Source: an uncultured Capnocytophaga sp. (GTDB lineage Bacteria; Bacteroidota; Bacteroidia; Flavobacteriales; Flavobacteriaceae). From it: a stretch of 36,903 nucleotides of DNA. A model generated the notes under the pieces. It made no database searches, had not been told where the DNA came from, and saw nothing but the letters and a program-made list of their open reading frames with translations. Position 1 is the stretch's first letter; each line of letters opens with the position of its first letter. Location of the stretch: assembly GCF_938029845.1 (NCBI RefSeq), contig NZ_CALHGG010000184.1, positions 1 to 36,903 of the forward strand. The letters are read 5' to 3'. Both the position numbers and the translations under genes were made by a program. This document shows, piece by piece, positions 7,588 through 15,760 of this stretch.

Positions 7588-9738
7588 TTACAAGTTCCAC
7601 TTAAGCCCCACAAAGTATGTACGACCGGGGGTTATACTCGAATAAAAGCTCGTTGTCGGAGTCACATAGTCGAAAAGATTGTCTATTCCCGCATTGACTA
7701 CAAAGTGATAGGGGAGCTTCTTGGAGAGCTGCAACCGCCATATACTATAAGGCGCATAGTGGGTAAAAGTATCTTTTGCCTCATAGATGTCCGAACCACT
7801 GACCCATTTGCCGCTAAGAATCACATTGGGCAAGTACTTAAAGTCAGGTTGCTCTACATACTCCACTTTAGCAGTGAAGGTATGCGGACGTGTGTCGGAT
7901 TCACTATTGCTAGTGATATAATAGGCATAAGAACCCTTCAGACGGAAATACTGATTAGGGCGATAGGTACCTGAAATCTCAGAACTTATAATATCCGTAC
8001 TACCGGCAAAATTGACATAACGAATCGTATCATTCGTCTGTGTCCATCTGTAATTAATCTTGTCTTTTACTTTGGAATATTGAGTCATAGTTGTAATATT
8101 CCATTTTTTAGCATTGAAATCCACTGAAAGGGTGAAGTTATTGCTCGTCTCAGGTTTTAAGTTCTTGTTCCCCATAATCTGGAAACCACCTCCCCATGGG
8201 TGAAACCAATTGGTATAGAGTTCCTTGAGGGTTGGCGAACGGAAACCAGAGGAGTACCCTCCACGTAGGGTAAAGGCATCCACCTTGAACATACCCGAAA
8301 GGCGGTAGGTCAGATATTCCTTAAAGAGAGAATGGTAGTCCATACGTATCCCTGTAACCAAGGTAAAAGCATCGGAGAGCGCCCATTCCTGCTGGGTGAA
8401 AGCCGCATAGTTTTGGGCATTCTTCTTGGCCTCCTCCCCTGAGTTAGTAAAGCGGAAACTCAATAGCTCATCGGAATTAACCTCCGCCCCTGCCACCAAG
8501 GAGTGTTTCTCATAGAGGGTTTGGTTATACTGCCCCCCTACTCTTAGAATAGAGTTTTCATAACTCTTTTCCTTTTCATTCAGTAGGACATAGTATTTAT
8601 ATTTGTCATAGCGATCGTAAGCCGCCGAAAGACTTAGGGTCTTACTATCACTGATTTTGTAATCCGACTTGAGCGCCCCTGTATAGTTATAATACCTGTC
8701 TCGGAGCTTCTTAGAACTCTCAGTACCTGTATTGCGCTCACTAAAATAATAGCTAGGCGCCAGTGAAAGATTCCACCTAGGAGAGATATCAAAACTTAGC
8801 TTCGGGGTCGCCCCATAGTTCGTAAAACCTGCCACATTCAGTTCGCCCTTTTCAGAGAGTATCACTGAACCATTCTTATAAGTCTTTAGCGGCTCCTTAT
8901 CAGTAAGGACATAAGGCTCTCTGAAATTATAAAAGGACGATAGGCGGAAACTACCCCACTTCTGTTTAGTACCCACCGAAAGATTGGTTTTGTGATCTTC
9001 GTTAGTGTTATAAAGATAACTGGCGCTCAGTTCCAAAGGCTTTTTGGTGTCTTTGGTAATAATGTTGATCACCCCACCCAAGGCATTGGAGCCATAGAGC
9101 GAAGAGGAGGCTCCCTTGATGATCTCAATACGCTCAATATTCTCCAAGTCAATACGGTCATAGTCAATATTGTCAAACGTCTCCCCTGCCATACGCTCCC
9201 CATCCATGAGGAAGAGTACATACTTACCTCCGAAGCCCATCATGTTGATATTGGGCATACCTCCATTGTAAGTAAAATTGATACCAGAGAACTCATTTTC
9301 CAAAAAGGTTTGGAAATCTGGTGCTTGAGATTTCTGAATCTCTTGAGCGGTAACCACTTGCACAGTGATGGGCACATTCTTAAGATTGCGTTCCGTGCGA
9401 GTAGCGGTTACTACCACCTCACCCACCTCTATTTCTTTGTCCTTACAGAGGGCAAAGATATAGTTTTTTTCATTCCTTTTGAGAGATACCTTAAAGAAAT
9501 GTCCTTTGTAGTCATCTTGACTTACATAAAAATGATGTGTCCCCTTGGGAAGATCTTGGAAAGTGAATTGTCCTTCGACATTGGTGCGTACCGTCTTTTT
9601 TAGGGCAACCAGCTCCACCGTAGCTCCCGAAAGAGGTTCACGGGTCTGGCAATCGATAATAGTTCCTGTAAAGGAGTATTGTCCCCTTACCACCCAAGCG
9701 AAGAGAAAAAGACCTATGAATATAAGAAATCTTGGCAT
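7588..9738 (-). CDS. TonB-dependent outer membrane receptor, probably haem uptake
   Basis: A 716-residue receptor with a signal peptide (1-19), a carboxypeptidase-regulatory-like beta-sandwich (about 22-100), a TonB-box-like EVVVTATRTER, a plug domain (about 112-228, ending GGVINIITK) and a 22-strand-type barrel. The barrel holds FRSP, an intervening His (in FHPWGGG) and NKNL, resembling the FRAP-His-NPDL arrangement reported for haem receptors such as HmuR/HemR. It follows two HmuY-like lipoprotein genes, so import of haem or haem-bound iron into the periplasm is the best guess. A hairpin between the lipoprotein genes and this gene may lower its expression. Substrate is inferred, not shown; other siderophore or cobalamin substrates remain possible. 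Confidence 0.85.
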   Translation of the reverse strand: MPRFLIFIGLFLFAWVVRGQYSFTGTIIDCQTREPLSGATVELVALKKTVRTNVEGQFTFQDLPKGTHHFYVSQDDYKGHFFKVSLKRNEKNYIFALCKDKEIEVGEVVVTATRTERNLKNVPITVQVVTAQEIQKSQAPDFQTFLENEFSGINFTYNGGMPNINMMGFGGKYVLFLMDGERMAGETFDNIDYDRIDLENIERIEIIKGASSSLYGSNALGGVINIITKDTKKPLELSASYLYNTNEDHKTNLSVGTKQKWGSFRLSSFYNFREPYVLTDKEPLKTYKNGSVILSEKGELNVAGFTNYGATPKLSFDISPRWNLSLAPSYYFSERNTGTESSKKLRDRYYNYTGALKSDYKISDSKTLSLSAAYDRYDKYKYYVLLNEKEKSYENSILRVGGQYNQTLYEKHSLVAGAEVNSDELLSFRFTNSGEEAKKNAQNYAAFTQQEWALSDAFTLVTGIRMDYHSLFKEYLTYRLSGMFKVDAFTLRGGYSSGFRSPTLKELYTNWFHPWGGGFQIMGNKNLKPETSNNFTLSVDFNAKKWNITTMTQYSKVKDKINYRWTQTNDTIRYVNFAGSTDIISSEISGTYRPNQYFRLKGSYAYYITSNSESDTRPHTFTAKVEYVEQPDFKYLPNVILSGKWVSGSDIYEAKDTFTHYAPYSIWRLQLSKKLPYHFVVNAGIDNLFDYVTPTTSFYSSITPGRTYFVGLKWNL

Positions 9739-9766
9739 GAATCAAGGTATTATTATTTCAGCAAAA

Positions 9767-9801
9767 AGAATTGCTATACAAAAATAGCGTATAGCAATTC
9801 T
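9767..9801 (-). terminator. Intercistronic hairpin before the receptor gene
   Basis: A perfect 13-bp stem (9767-9779 with 9789-9801), 9-nt loop, followed on the minus strand by TTTTT. It lies between the second HmuY-like gene and the receptor gene and looks like a leaky terminator or mRNA-stabilising structure. Confidence 0.65.
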
Positions 9802-9825
9802 ATTATCAATATAGAGTAGGTATTT

Positions 9826-10485
9826 CTAAAACTTACCATCCTTGCTAAGGATGTATTGGAAGGAAGGGCAATTGGCTTTTGCCCCTTCATTATAGAAGTC
9901 TGTTACTTGGAACTTCACATAGGCTCCTTTGGCAGTTCTGATGATATAAACAAACTTGGTAGGTGCATATACACTTGGCCACTTTTGAGAATTATTGGGA
10001 TGAAGAAATACAAAACCTGTAAAATCTTCACCCTCTGATTTAAAGCCTCCTGAGAGATAGTCCGAAAAGGTATCTTCTTTATAAGTCAATTTAGGATAGT
10101 TCCCATAAGCCATTGTACCTTTAGTGTCTAGCTTATAGTCTTCTTCTTTGGGAAGTGCATCAATTGGAGTGGAAAAGTCAGTTACATCCTTACCTCCCTT
10201 TATTACTTTCACTACCCCTGCTTTTCCTTTGCCTGATTCACCACCATTAAGCTTGGCATAGTAAGCAAAGAAAGCAATATCCCAATCCAAACTATTTTTA
10301 GGATTGGCAACCTCTACAATAGCATTTTTTTCAAATGAGTAATATACCCATTTTTCTTGCCTTGCATTAAGGTTCTTCTCCTGCTTTACTCCCGAAGATT
10401 TCTTCTCCTCCTTTTCGTCCTTACTACAAGAGGTAAGGGCAAAGAGACCCACTAACAAAGTAGTAAATAATGACTTTAGTTTCAT
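9826..10485 (-). CDS. HmuY-like haem-binding surface lipoprotein (copy 2)
   Basis: A 219-residue lipoprotein. A signal peptide ends at lipobox Cys20, followed by SKDEKEE, a match to the K-(D/E)2 surface export signal of Capnocytophaga, so it is predicted to face outwards. The mature part shows HmuY-family landmarks: W46-VYYSF, DWDIAF (67-72), KLNGGESGKGKAG (78-90) and a C-terminal FVYIIRT...KFQVTDFY block. HmuY proteins take haem from host haemoproteins and pass it to the TonB receptor. Only one His (H162) and one internal Met (M125) are present, so the Porphyromonas HmuY bis-His ligation is not conserved. It lies 12 bp after a paralogue and upstream of the receptor. Confidence 0.82.
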   Translation of the reverse strand: MKLKSLFTTLLVGLFALTSCSKDEKEEKKSSGVKQEKNLNARQEKWVYYSFEKNAIVEVANPKNSLDWDIAFFAYYAKLNGGESGKGKAGVVKVIKGGKDVTDFSTPIDALPKEEDYKLDTKGTMAYGNYPKLTYKEDTFSDYLSGGFKSEGEDFTGFVFLHPNNSQKWPSVYAPTKFVYIIRTAKGAYVKFQVTDFYNEGAKANCPSFQYILSKDGKF

Positions 10486-10497
10486 GGTTTTTCTGTT

Positions 10498-11148
10498 TTA
10501 TTCGCTTACTGTTTTGCTCAACTGGTATTTTAGCTTAGGAAAGCCTGGTAGTTTTTTATCTCCTACTTGTTTGTAGAAGTCAGTTACCTGTACCTTAGCA
10601 TAAGTACCATCAGCCGTTTTGATTATATACACCCATTCGTTAGTACCAAATACATTGCCATATTTTTTCATATTAGCAGGATTGATTTCTATCATACCTG
10701 TTTTAGAAAGGAATCCTCCTGTAAGTACGGGAGAAACATTGGCTTTGATTTCGGCTTCTCCTGGACGCCCTTGGAATGTCTGTTCTTTGTCTTTTTCAAA
10801 TCCTGTTTTAGGTGCTTCTGTAACCTTAGCAAAGTCCTTTTCTTCAGTCTTGAAAGCTTCTGCTTTTCCTTTACCAGAGGTGCCTCCATTGAGTTTTACA
10901 AAGTATTGCTTGAAAGCAATGTCCCATGAGAGGTCTTCAGCAGGATTTGCCGGAGTTACTTCTCCATTCTTTAGAGAGAAATAAGTCCACTCTGTTAAGG
11001 CTGATAACTGTACCTCTTTCACCTCATTTCCTGAGAAGTCTAAGGCTACTTTTTCCTCTTTCTTTTCTTCTTTTTTATCATCTTTACTGCAAGAAGTAAA
11101 GGCTAGCAATCCTGCGAGGATTGCAGGGGCTAAAAACTTTAATTTCAT
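10498..11148 (-). CDS. HmuY-like surface lipoprotein (copy 1), histidine-free
   Basis: A 216-residue lipoprotein, first gene of the left haem-uptake-type unit. Cys20 of the lipobox is followed by SKDDKKEE, again a surface export signal, and a Lys/Glu-rich linker. HmuY-family blocks are WTYFSL (54-59), SWDIAF (74-79), KLNGGTSGKGKAEA (85-98) and EWVYIIKT...KVQVTDFY (171-192). The whole protein contains no histidine; its only internal methionines are M152 and M160, close together. Some HmuY homologues (for example Tfo of Tannerella) are reported to bind haem through methionines, so this may be another such case, or it may not bind haem. Similar to copy 2 throughout, so the two arose by duplication. 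Confidence 0.82.
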   Translation of the reverse strand: MKLKFLAPAILAGLLAFTSCSKDDKKEEKKEEKVALDFSGNEVKEVQLSALTEWTYFSLKNGEVTPANPAEDLSWDIAFKQYFVKLNGGTSGKGKAEAFKTEEKDFAKVTEAPKTGFEKDKEQTFQGRPGEAEIKANVSPVLTGGFLSKTGMIEINPANMKKYGNVFGTNEWVYIIKTADGTYAKVQVTDFYKQVGDKKLPGFPKLKYQLSKTVSE

Positions 11149-11178
11149 CTTAATCTAATTTTATATTGTTTGTGCCGG

Positions 11179-11210
11179 CAAAGATACGTTTTTATTTAGA
11201 ATAAAACAAA
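11179..11210 (-). promoter_or_regulatory. Promoter of the left HmuY-like / receptor unit
   Basis: Minus-strand TTTG (11207-11210), 20-bp spacer, TATCTTTG (11179-11186), about 30 bp before the lipoprotein start codon. Confidence 0.72.
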
Positions 11211-11260
11211 ATAATTCGATCAATTAATATTTATTAATCCTGACTTATTATTTAGTAACT

Positions 11261-11323
11261 GATAATCAAAACTCATATCATCCATCCCTTTGATTTATTG
11301 TTAGAAACAACCTATTGATTATC
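11261..11323. promoter_or_regulatory. Inverted repeat in the shared divergent promoter region
   Basis: GATAATCAA (11261-11269) and TTGATTATC (11315-11323) form a 9-bp perfect inverted repeat 45 bp apart, centred between the two divergent promoters. It may mark regulator half-sites or a looping operator; in AT-rich sequence chance is also possible. Confidence 0.35.
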
Positions 11324-11349
11324 TCATTTTAATCAATTATTTTTATTTA

Positions 11350-11381
11350 TTTGGAATTAATAAAAATAAAACGTACTTTTG
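11350..11381 (+). promoter_or_regulatory. Promoter of the right receptor / HmuY-like unit
   Basis: TTTG (11350-11353), 20-bp spacer, TACTTTTG (11374-11381), 36 bp before the receptor ATG. It is divergent from the promoter at 11179-11210 with about 140 bp between them. Confidence 0.72.
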
Positions 11382-11417
11382 CGCTCTGAAATTACACTAA
11401 TTTTCCCTATATAGAGA

Positions 11418-13526
11418 ATGAAAACCGTTTTACTCCTTACTTCTATATTCCTGAATAGCTATGCTTTATTGGCTCAAAAGGATACGCTTGACTCTAAAAA
11501 AATCATTAAGTTAGATGATGTAGTTGTTTCCGCACAAATAGAACCTCAATCCATCAAGAAATCTATCAAAAATGTACAGGTTATCTCTGAAAAACAGATC
11601 AAAAGTTTAGGAGCAACTAACCTCGGAGATGTGTTAAACCAATATGTAAATATCACTGTTATGCCTGATGGCGATTCGGGACGCTCTACTGTTTCTCTTT
11701 TCGGATTAGACGCGAGTTATTTTAAGGTTTTGGTAGATAATGTGCCCTTGGTCAATGAAGGAGGGGTGGGTAATAATACTGACCTGTCTCAGATCAATTT
11801 GGATGATATCGAACGCATTGAAATCATAGAAGGTGCCATGGGAGTCACCCACGGTGCCAATGCTATTACTGGTATACTGAATATCATTACCAAACGACAT
11901 GCCGATAATAAATGGAATCTTACCTATTCCTTACAAGAAGAAAGTGTCGGAAAAGAATATAACCTTACCACCCGAGGCCGACATATCCAAAACTTCAAGG
12001 CTTCACATAACCTCAACGACCATTGGATGTTCTCCATAGGAACTACTCGCAACAAATTCAACGGATTCTTAGGTAACTACAATGGTAAATATGTATTGTA
12101 TAACGACCAAAATAGAGGCTACCGCTTCCTACCTCGTAACTATTTGCAAACCAATGCGGTAATCAATTACAAGAAAGAACGCTTCAATACTTTTTATAAG
12201 TTTGAACTTATGAATCAGGACATTAGCTTCTATGACCGAAGTATCAAATCGGGCTATAATGACCAATGGGGGCGCTATAAGTTCGGAAACGACCGTCGCT
12301 ATTTCTATAAGCGACAATTCCATCATCTCAATATCAATGGGAGTGGCTGGCTCAATTATAATTTTTCCCTCTCTTACCAGGAACAAACACGTGATGATGA
12401 GTACTTTAGATATATCATCAGCCGACGATTGGAGACTAACAATACCACTGAGAGGGTGGAGGCGATGAAGGTAGGCTATTCCAAGGGAGAACTATCTAAG
12501 AGTTTCTATGACAGAAAGCTCGCCCTTTCCATAGGATATGAAGCTACTAAAAACAAGGGGTTTGCCGTCGTAAATGCTGCTCAGAACAGAACCAAGGAGG
12601 TAAACGAAAGTATTGACAACTATGATGGTTTCTTAGTCTCTGAATATCACTTTACTCCCAATTTCTCTATGGGATTGGGCGGCCGTTATTCATTCCAATC
12701 TCTATTCGAAAACCAATATTCTTTCTCAATAGGTGCTCGTTATCTGTTACCTGAAAACCTCGAATGGCGTACCTCTGTAGGAAGGTCTTACCGTACGCCC
12801 GACTTCTATGAATTGTTCTCCAATATTATTTTTGAAGGACATTATTTCCTTGGAAATGAGAACCTTACCCCTGAAAGTAGCCTGTCTTTCGATACCAGCC
12901 TAAAGAAAATAACCCTCTTCTGTGATGACCTTATGATGAAGAACCAGCTTTCCCTAAGCCACAACCGTATCAAAGACCGTATCACCAATGCGCTCATCGG
13001 GTACGAAGGCTCTACCCCTAAGTATCAGAATATCAACATTAGCAAATATAATTACATCAACTTAGCTTCTACCAATGCTATCAGTTTGGATGAAAATCTC
13101 GAAGCCAACATAGGGGCTTCCTTTACTTGGATTTCTCAGATTATTAACAACAATGTCCACAAGACAGATGATCGCTATTTGCTCAATATGGGTATCAATG
13201 CAGGACTTACCTATACCCTCCCTAAGTGGGGCACTTCTGTATCGGGCTATTACAAATGGGCTGGCAAGTCTCAGCTATGGGCAGCCACTACCAATGGTTA
13301 TATAGTCTCCGAAGTTGACCCTTACGGCTGGCTCGACGCTTCTATCAAACAGCCCTTCTTAGGTAAAAAATTAGAACTTACCCTTGGGGCAAGAAACCTC
13401 TTGGACATTACCGATGTCAAGCGTACGCTAACCACCGAAGGACACAATACTTCCTCAAGTGTATTGCTTGGATATGGAAGAACTTTCTTCCTCAAACTTA
13501 CTTATAATTTGGATATTAACTATTAA
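11418..13526 (+). CDS. TonB-dependent outer membrane receptor, probably haem or related metal complex
   Basis: A 702-residue receptor. The signal peptide ends after LLAQ (about residue 20), and there is no carboxypeptidase-like domain, unlike the divergent receptor. A TonB-box-like DDVVVSAQ precedes a plug (about 45-160, ending GILNIITK) and then the barrel, with YRTP, an intervening His in EGHYF and NENL, again like the FRAP-His-NPDL pattern of haem receptors. The protein ends in a Tyr-rich strand LTYNLDINY. Twelve bp separate it from a HmuY-like lipoprotein gene. The two receptors of this region differ in length and domain content, so they are probably not a recent duplication and may serve different ligands. 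Confidence 0.84.
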   Translation: MKTVLLLTSIFLNSYALLAQKDTLDSKKIIKLDDVVVSAQIEPQSIKKSIKNVQVISEKQIKSLGATNLGDVLNQYVNITVMPDGDSGRSTVSLFGLDASYFKVLVDNVPLVNEGGVGNNTDLSQINLDDIERIEIIEGAMGVTHGANAITGILNIITKRHADNKWNLTYSLQEESVGKEYNLTTRGRHIQNFKASHNLNDHWMFSIGTTRNKFNGFLGNYNGKYVLYNDQNRGYRFLPRNYLQTNAVINYKKERFNTFYKFELMNQDISFYDRSIKSGYNDQWGRYKFGNDRRYFYKRQFHHLNINGSGWLNYNFSLSYQEQTRDDEYFRYIISRRLETNNTTERVEAMKVGYSKGELSKSFYDRKLALSIGYEATKNKGFAVVNAAQNRTKEVNESIDNYDGFLVSEYHFTPNFSMGLGGRYSFQSLFENQYSFSIGARYLLPENLEWRTSVGRSYRTPDFYELFSNIIFEGHYFLGNENLTPESSLSFDTSLKKITLFCDDLMMKNQLSLSHNRIKDRITNALIGYEGSTPKYQNINISKYNYINLASTNAISLDENLEANIGASFTWISQIINNNVHKTDDRYLLNMGINAGLTYTLPKWGTSVSGYYKWAGKSQLWAATTNGYIVSEVDPYGWLDASIKQPFLGKKLELTLGARNLLDITDVKRTLTTEGHNTSSSVLLGYGRTFFLKLTYNLDINY

Positions 13527-13538
13527 TTTTTATTATAC

Positions 13539-14678
13539 ATGAAAAAACGTATATTATTGCTATCGCTTTTCAGCCTTGCGATAGCCGCTTGTTCAAAAGA
13601 CGATGACAAACCTGCCGAACAACCTCAGCAACCTCAGCAACCCCAACAACCCCAACAACCCGAGAGCGTAAGCGAAGGTGGGGTATTCAAGCCTTCTGTA
13701 GGAGGGCCTAACGAACCCAATCAGGTATTCGTAGACCTCTCTGCCAAGAATGAAACTACTGTAAAGAGAGACTCTTGGGACTTTGGTTTCTATTGTGGAG
13801 ATGATTTCAGAGTGATCCTCAATAGTACCGTGAAAATGGCGGCCAAACAGCTCGATACCAACGACATCACAGCCATACAAACCGAAGACCCTTCAGTAAG
13901 CGTGGGCTTCACTACTGCTGCCAACTTAGGTTATGTAGATAGTCCTTGGGGAGAACTCAAGTCCGCCCAAAACACCAAGGGAAGACAAACCGCTATCGCC
14001 GAGGTATCCACCACAGAGGCTGATAACAAAGTTTATTTGGTAAATATGGGCTTTGCCATAGGTACTACTACTCCTGAGAAAGGAGCCACTGCCCTCGATG
14101 GCGAAGCCAGAGGTTTCAAGAAAGTACGTATCACCCGAAGCGGTAATGACTACGTAATCCACTATGCCAACCTTAACGAGACTACAGCCAAGTCCATCAC
14201 CGTTAAGAAAAACCCCGCTTATAACTTTGTCTTCGTAAGTCTCAATCAAGAGAAAATAGTAAATGTTCAACCTGAAAAAACCAAGTGGGACATCTCCTTT
14301 ACAGGACTTACGAACTATACCGCTATGAGAGGTGGAGATGAAATCACCTACTACTTTGCCGATATGGTTACCAACAATTTCTATAATGGCGTAAAAGTGA
14401 AGAAAGTAACTGTGGATAAAGCCGAAAAACTCGACACTGAATATGCAGCCTACGACAAAGCCAAAGCCAGCGAAATCAACTTCGATGATCCTAAGCTCAA
14501 CCACCAATTGGGCATAGGTGCTTCTTGGAGAAGTACTTATGATAGAAAATTAGCGGATACCATCTTCTATATTATCAAAGATGGTAGTGGCAACCTATAC
14601 AAGCTCCGCTTCTTAGCACTTTCCAAAGAAGATGGAGAACGTGGCTATCCGGTATTCGAGTATGCCCTACTGAAATAA
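13539..14678 (+). CDS. Large HmuY-like surface lipoprotein
   Basis: A 379-residue lipoprotein. The lipobox IAAC places Cys18 at the mature N-terminus, followed by SKDDDK (surface export signal) and a flexible linker with four to five Gln-Gln-Pro repeats. The fold appears bipartite: SWDFGF (about 79-84) begins one HmuY-like unit, and KWDISFTGL (about 248-256) begins a second, ending in an FYIIKDG...YKLRFLAL block and the EYALLK terminus typical of the family. It is paired with the receptor upstream and should act as its surface haem-binding or ligand-capturing partner. The ligand is not certain. The stop is followed by decayed heptamer repeats. Confidence 0.75.
   Translation: MKKRILLLSLFSLAIAACSKDDDKPAEQPQQPQQPQQPQQPESVSEGGVFKPSVGGPNEPNQVFVDLSAKNETTVKRDSWDFGFYCGDDFRVILNSTVKMAAKQLDTNDITAIQTEDPSVSVGFTTAANLGYVDSPWGELKSAQNTKGRQTAIAEVSTTEADNKVYLVNMGFAIGTTTPEKGATALDGEARGFKKVRITRSGNDYVIHYANLNETTAKSITVKKNPAYNFVFVSLNQEKIVNVQPEKTKWDISFTGLTNYTAMRGGDEITYYFADMVTNNFYNGVKVKKVTVDKAEKLDTEYAAYDKAKASEINFDDPKLNHQLGIGASWRSTYDRKLADTIFYIIKDGSGNLYKLRFLALSKEDGERGYPVFEYALLK
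13617..13661 (+). repeat. In-frame 9-bp repeat encoding Gln-Gln-Pro
   Basis: Five 9-bp units (GAACAACCT, then CAGCAACCT, CAGCAACCC and two CAACAACCC) in the lipoprotein linker. Units change in step along the array, which indicates expansion by slippage; copy number may vary between strains without shifting the frame. Confidence 0.85.
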
Positions 14679-14690
14679 ATACAGTTTCTT

Positions 14691-14740
14691 TAGTAATTAG
14701 TGGTATGTGGTTAGTTTTCAAAATACTGATAACTAACCAC
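14691..14740. repeat. Decayed heptamer repeats forming a hairpin between convergent genes
   Basis: TAGTAAT, TAGTGGT, ATGTGGT and TAGTTTT (14691-14718) are followed by an inverted counterpart. GTGGTTAGTT (14707-14716) pairs perfectly with AACTAACCAC (14731-14740). It lies 13 bp after the stop of the large HmuY-like gene and may protect or terminate transcripts from both sides. The rest of 14741-14905 has no convincing gene. Confidence 0.6.
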
Positions 14741-14905
14741 TATCTATTAATCCCTACCCCACTCTAAAGTATTTCAATAGTAATTTATATTCGTCCTGTG
14801 CCGCAAGACAAGTATCTAACAGATAGGCTATTGGGACTACAATATCCTCAAGTAATCCCCTACCGCAAACCAATCTTTTCTACTATCGGAAGTACCTGAA
14901 GCATT

Positions 14906-14926
14906 GGTCACTTGTCACTATTTACT
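14906..14926. repeat. Heptamer remnant at the punA stop codon
   Basis: GGTCACT, TGTCACT, ATTTACT: three degenerate 7-bp units of the RRTCASY family, overlapping the TAA stop (14922-14924) of punA. Confidence 0.5.
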
Positions 14927-15740
14927 TGCTTCTCTTGACAAATTCTCTTACCAATGCCAAGACCTTGGGCATGGTAGCATTCACAGCATTGAGTACCTCT
15001 GTATGGGATACATTGGGAGAGATATCCTTACCTCCTAAGTCGGAAATAATGGATAGCGCAAAGACTCTCATTCCTTGATGACGGGCAACGATCACCTCAG
15101 GTACCGTGCTCATTCCTACTGCATCTCCTCCTATGGCTCGTACCATACCATATTCTGAAGGCGTCTCAAAGGTAGGACCTTGCAAACCTACATATACTCC
15201 TTTCTGCAAGTGAGTTCCTTGTTCCATGGCAATAGTCTCCGCCAAATCAATCATTTCACGATCATAAGCCTGACTCATATCTGGAAAGCGAGTGCCAAAT
15301 TTTTCTAAGTTCTTACCTCGCAAAGGGTGTTCTGGGAACATATTGATGTGGTCACGAATAAGCATAATATCTCCTATGGAGAAGTTGGGATTAACACCTC
15401 CTGAGGCATTGGAAACGATCAATTTTTTGATACCTAAAAGATGGAAGATACGAATAGGGAAGGTTACCTCTGCCATAGGATAGCCCTCATAGTAGTGAAA
15501 GCGACCACTCATCAGTAGGACATACTTACCCGATAAGGTTCCATATATAAGCTTATTACCATGTCCCTCCACAGTAGATTGGGGAAAGTTTGGAATCCCA
15601 GCATAAGGGATTTCCACAATAGGAGTTACCTCTGCTTGTAAGGAAGAAAGACCCGAACCGAGTATAATAGCAAACTCAGGAGTGCCCTCGGTGATAAATT
15701 GTTGGATATAATGAGCTGTTTGCTCGTATTTTGTGTACAT
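14922..15740 (-). CDS. punA: Purine nucleoside phosphorylase, trimeric type
   Basis: A 272-residue cytoplasmic enzyme of the trimeric PNP/MTAP family, which splits purine nucleosides with phosphate into base and (deoxy)ribose 1-phosphate for salvage. Visible landmarks are GSGLSSL (28-34, phosphate loop), H60 in VEGHGN, the SGRFHYYEGY block (78-87), NASGGVNP (111-118), GPTFET with E192, and GMSTVPE (209-215). The residue equivalent to human Asn243 is Asp234 (ISDLGG), a change known in the family to alter 6-oxo versus 6-amino purine preference. It has its own promoter. Confidence 0.93.
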   Translation of the reverse strand: MYTKYEQTAHYIQQFITEGTPEFAIILGSGLSSLQAEVTPIVEIPYAGIPNFPQSTVEGHGNKLIYGTLSGKYVLLMSGRFHYYEGYPMAEVTFPIRIFHLLGIKKLIVSNASGGVNPNFSIGDIMLIRDHINMFPEHPLRGKNLEKFGTRFPDMSQAYDREMIDLAETIAMEQGTHLQKGVYVGLQGPTFETPSEYGMVRAIGGDAVGMSTVPEVIVARHQGMRVFALSIISDLGGKDISPNVSHTEVLNAVNATMPKVLALVREFVKRSK

Positions 15741-15760
15741 AACTCATAAATTTTATGCCA

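Noticed and set aside
8992..9603. 203-residue plus-strand open frame inside the receptor gene
   Set aside because: It lies antisense to a convincing TonB-dependent receptor and shows no domain or promoter; a shadow frame.
13926..14507. 193-residue minus-strand open frame antisense to the large HmuY-like gene
   Set aside because: The lipoprotein frame has signal peptide, lipobox and family motifs; the antisense frame has none.
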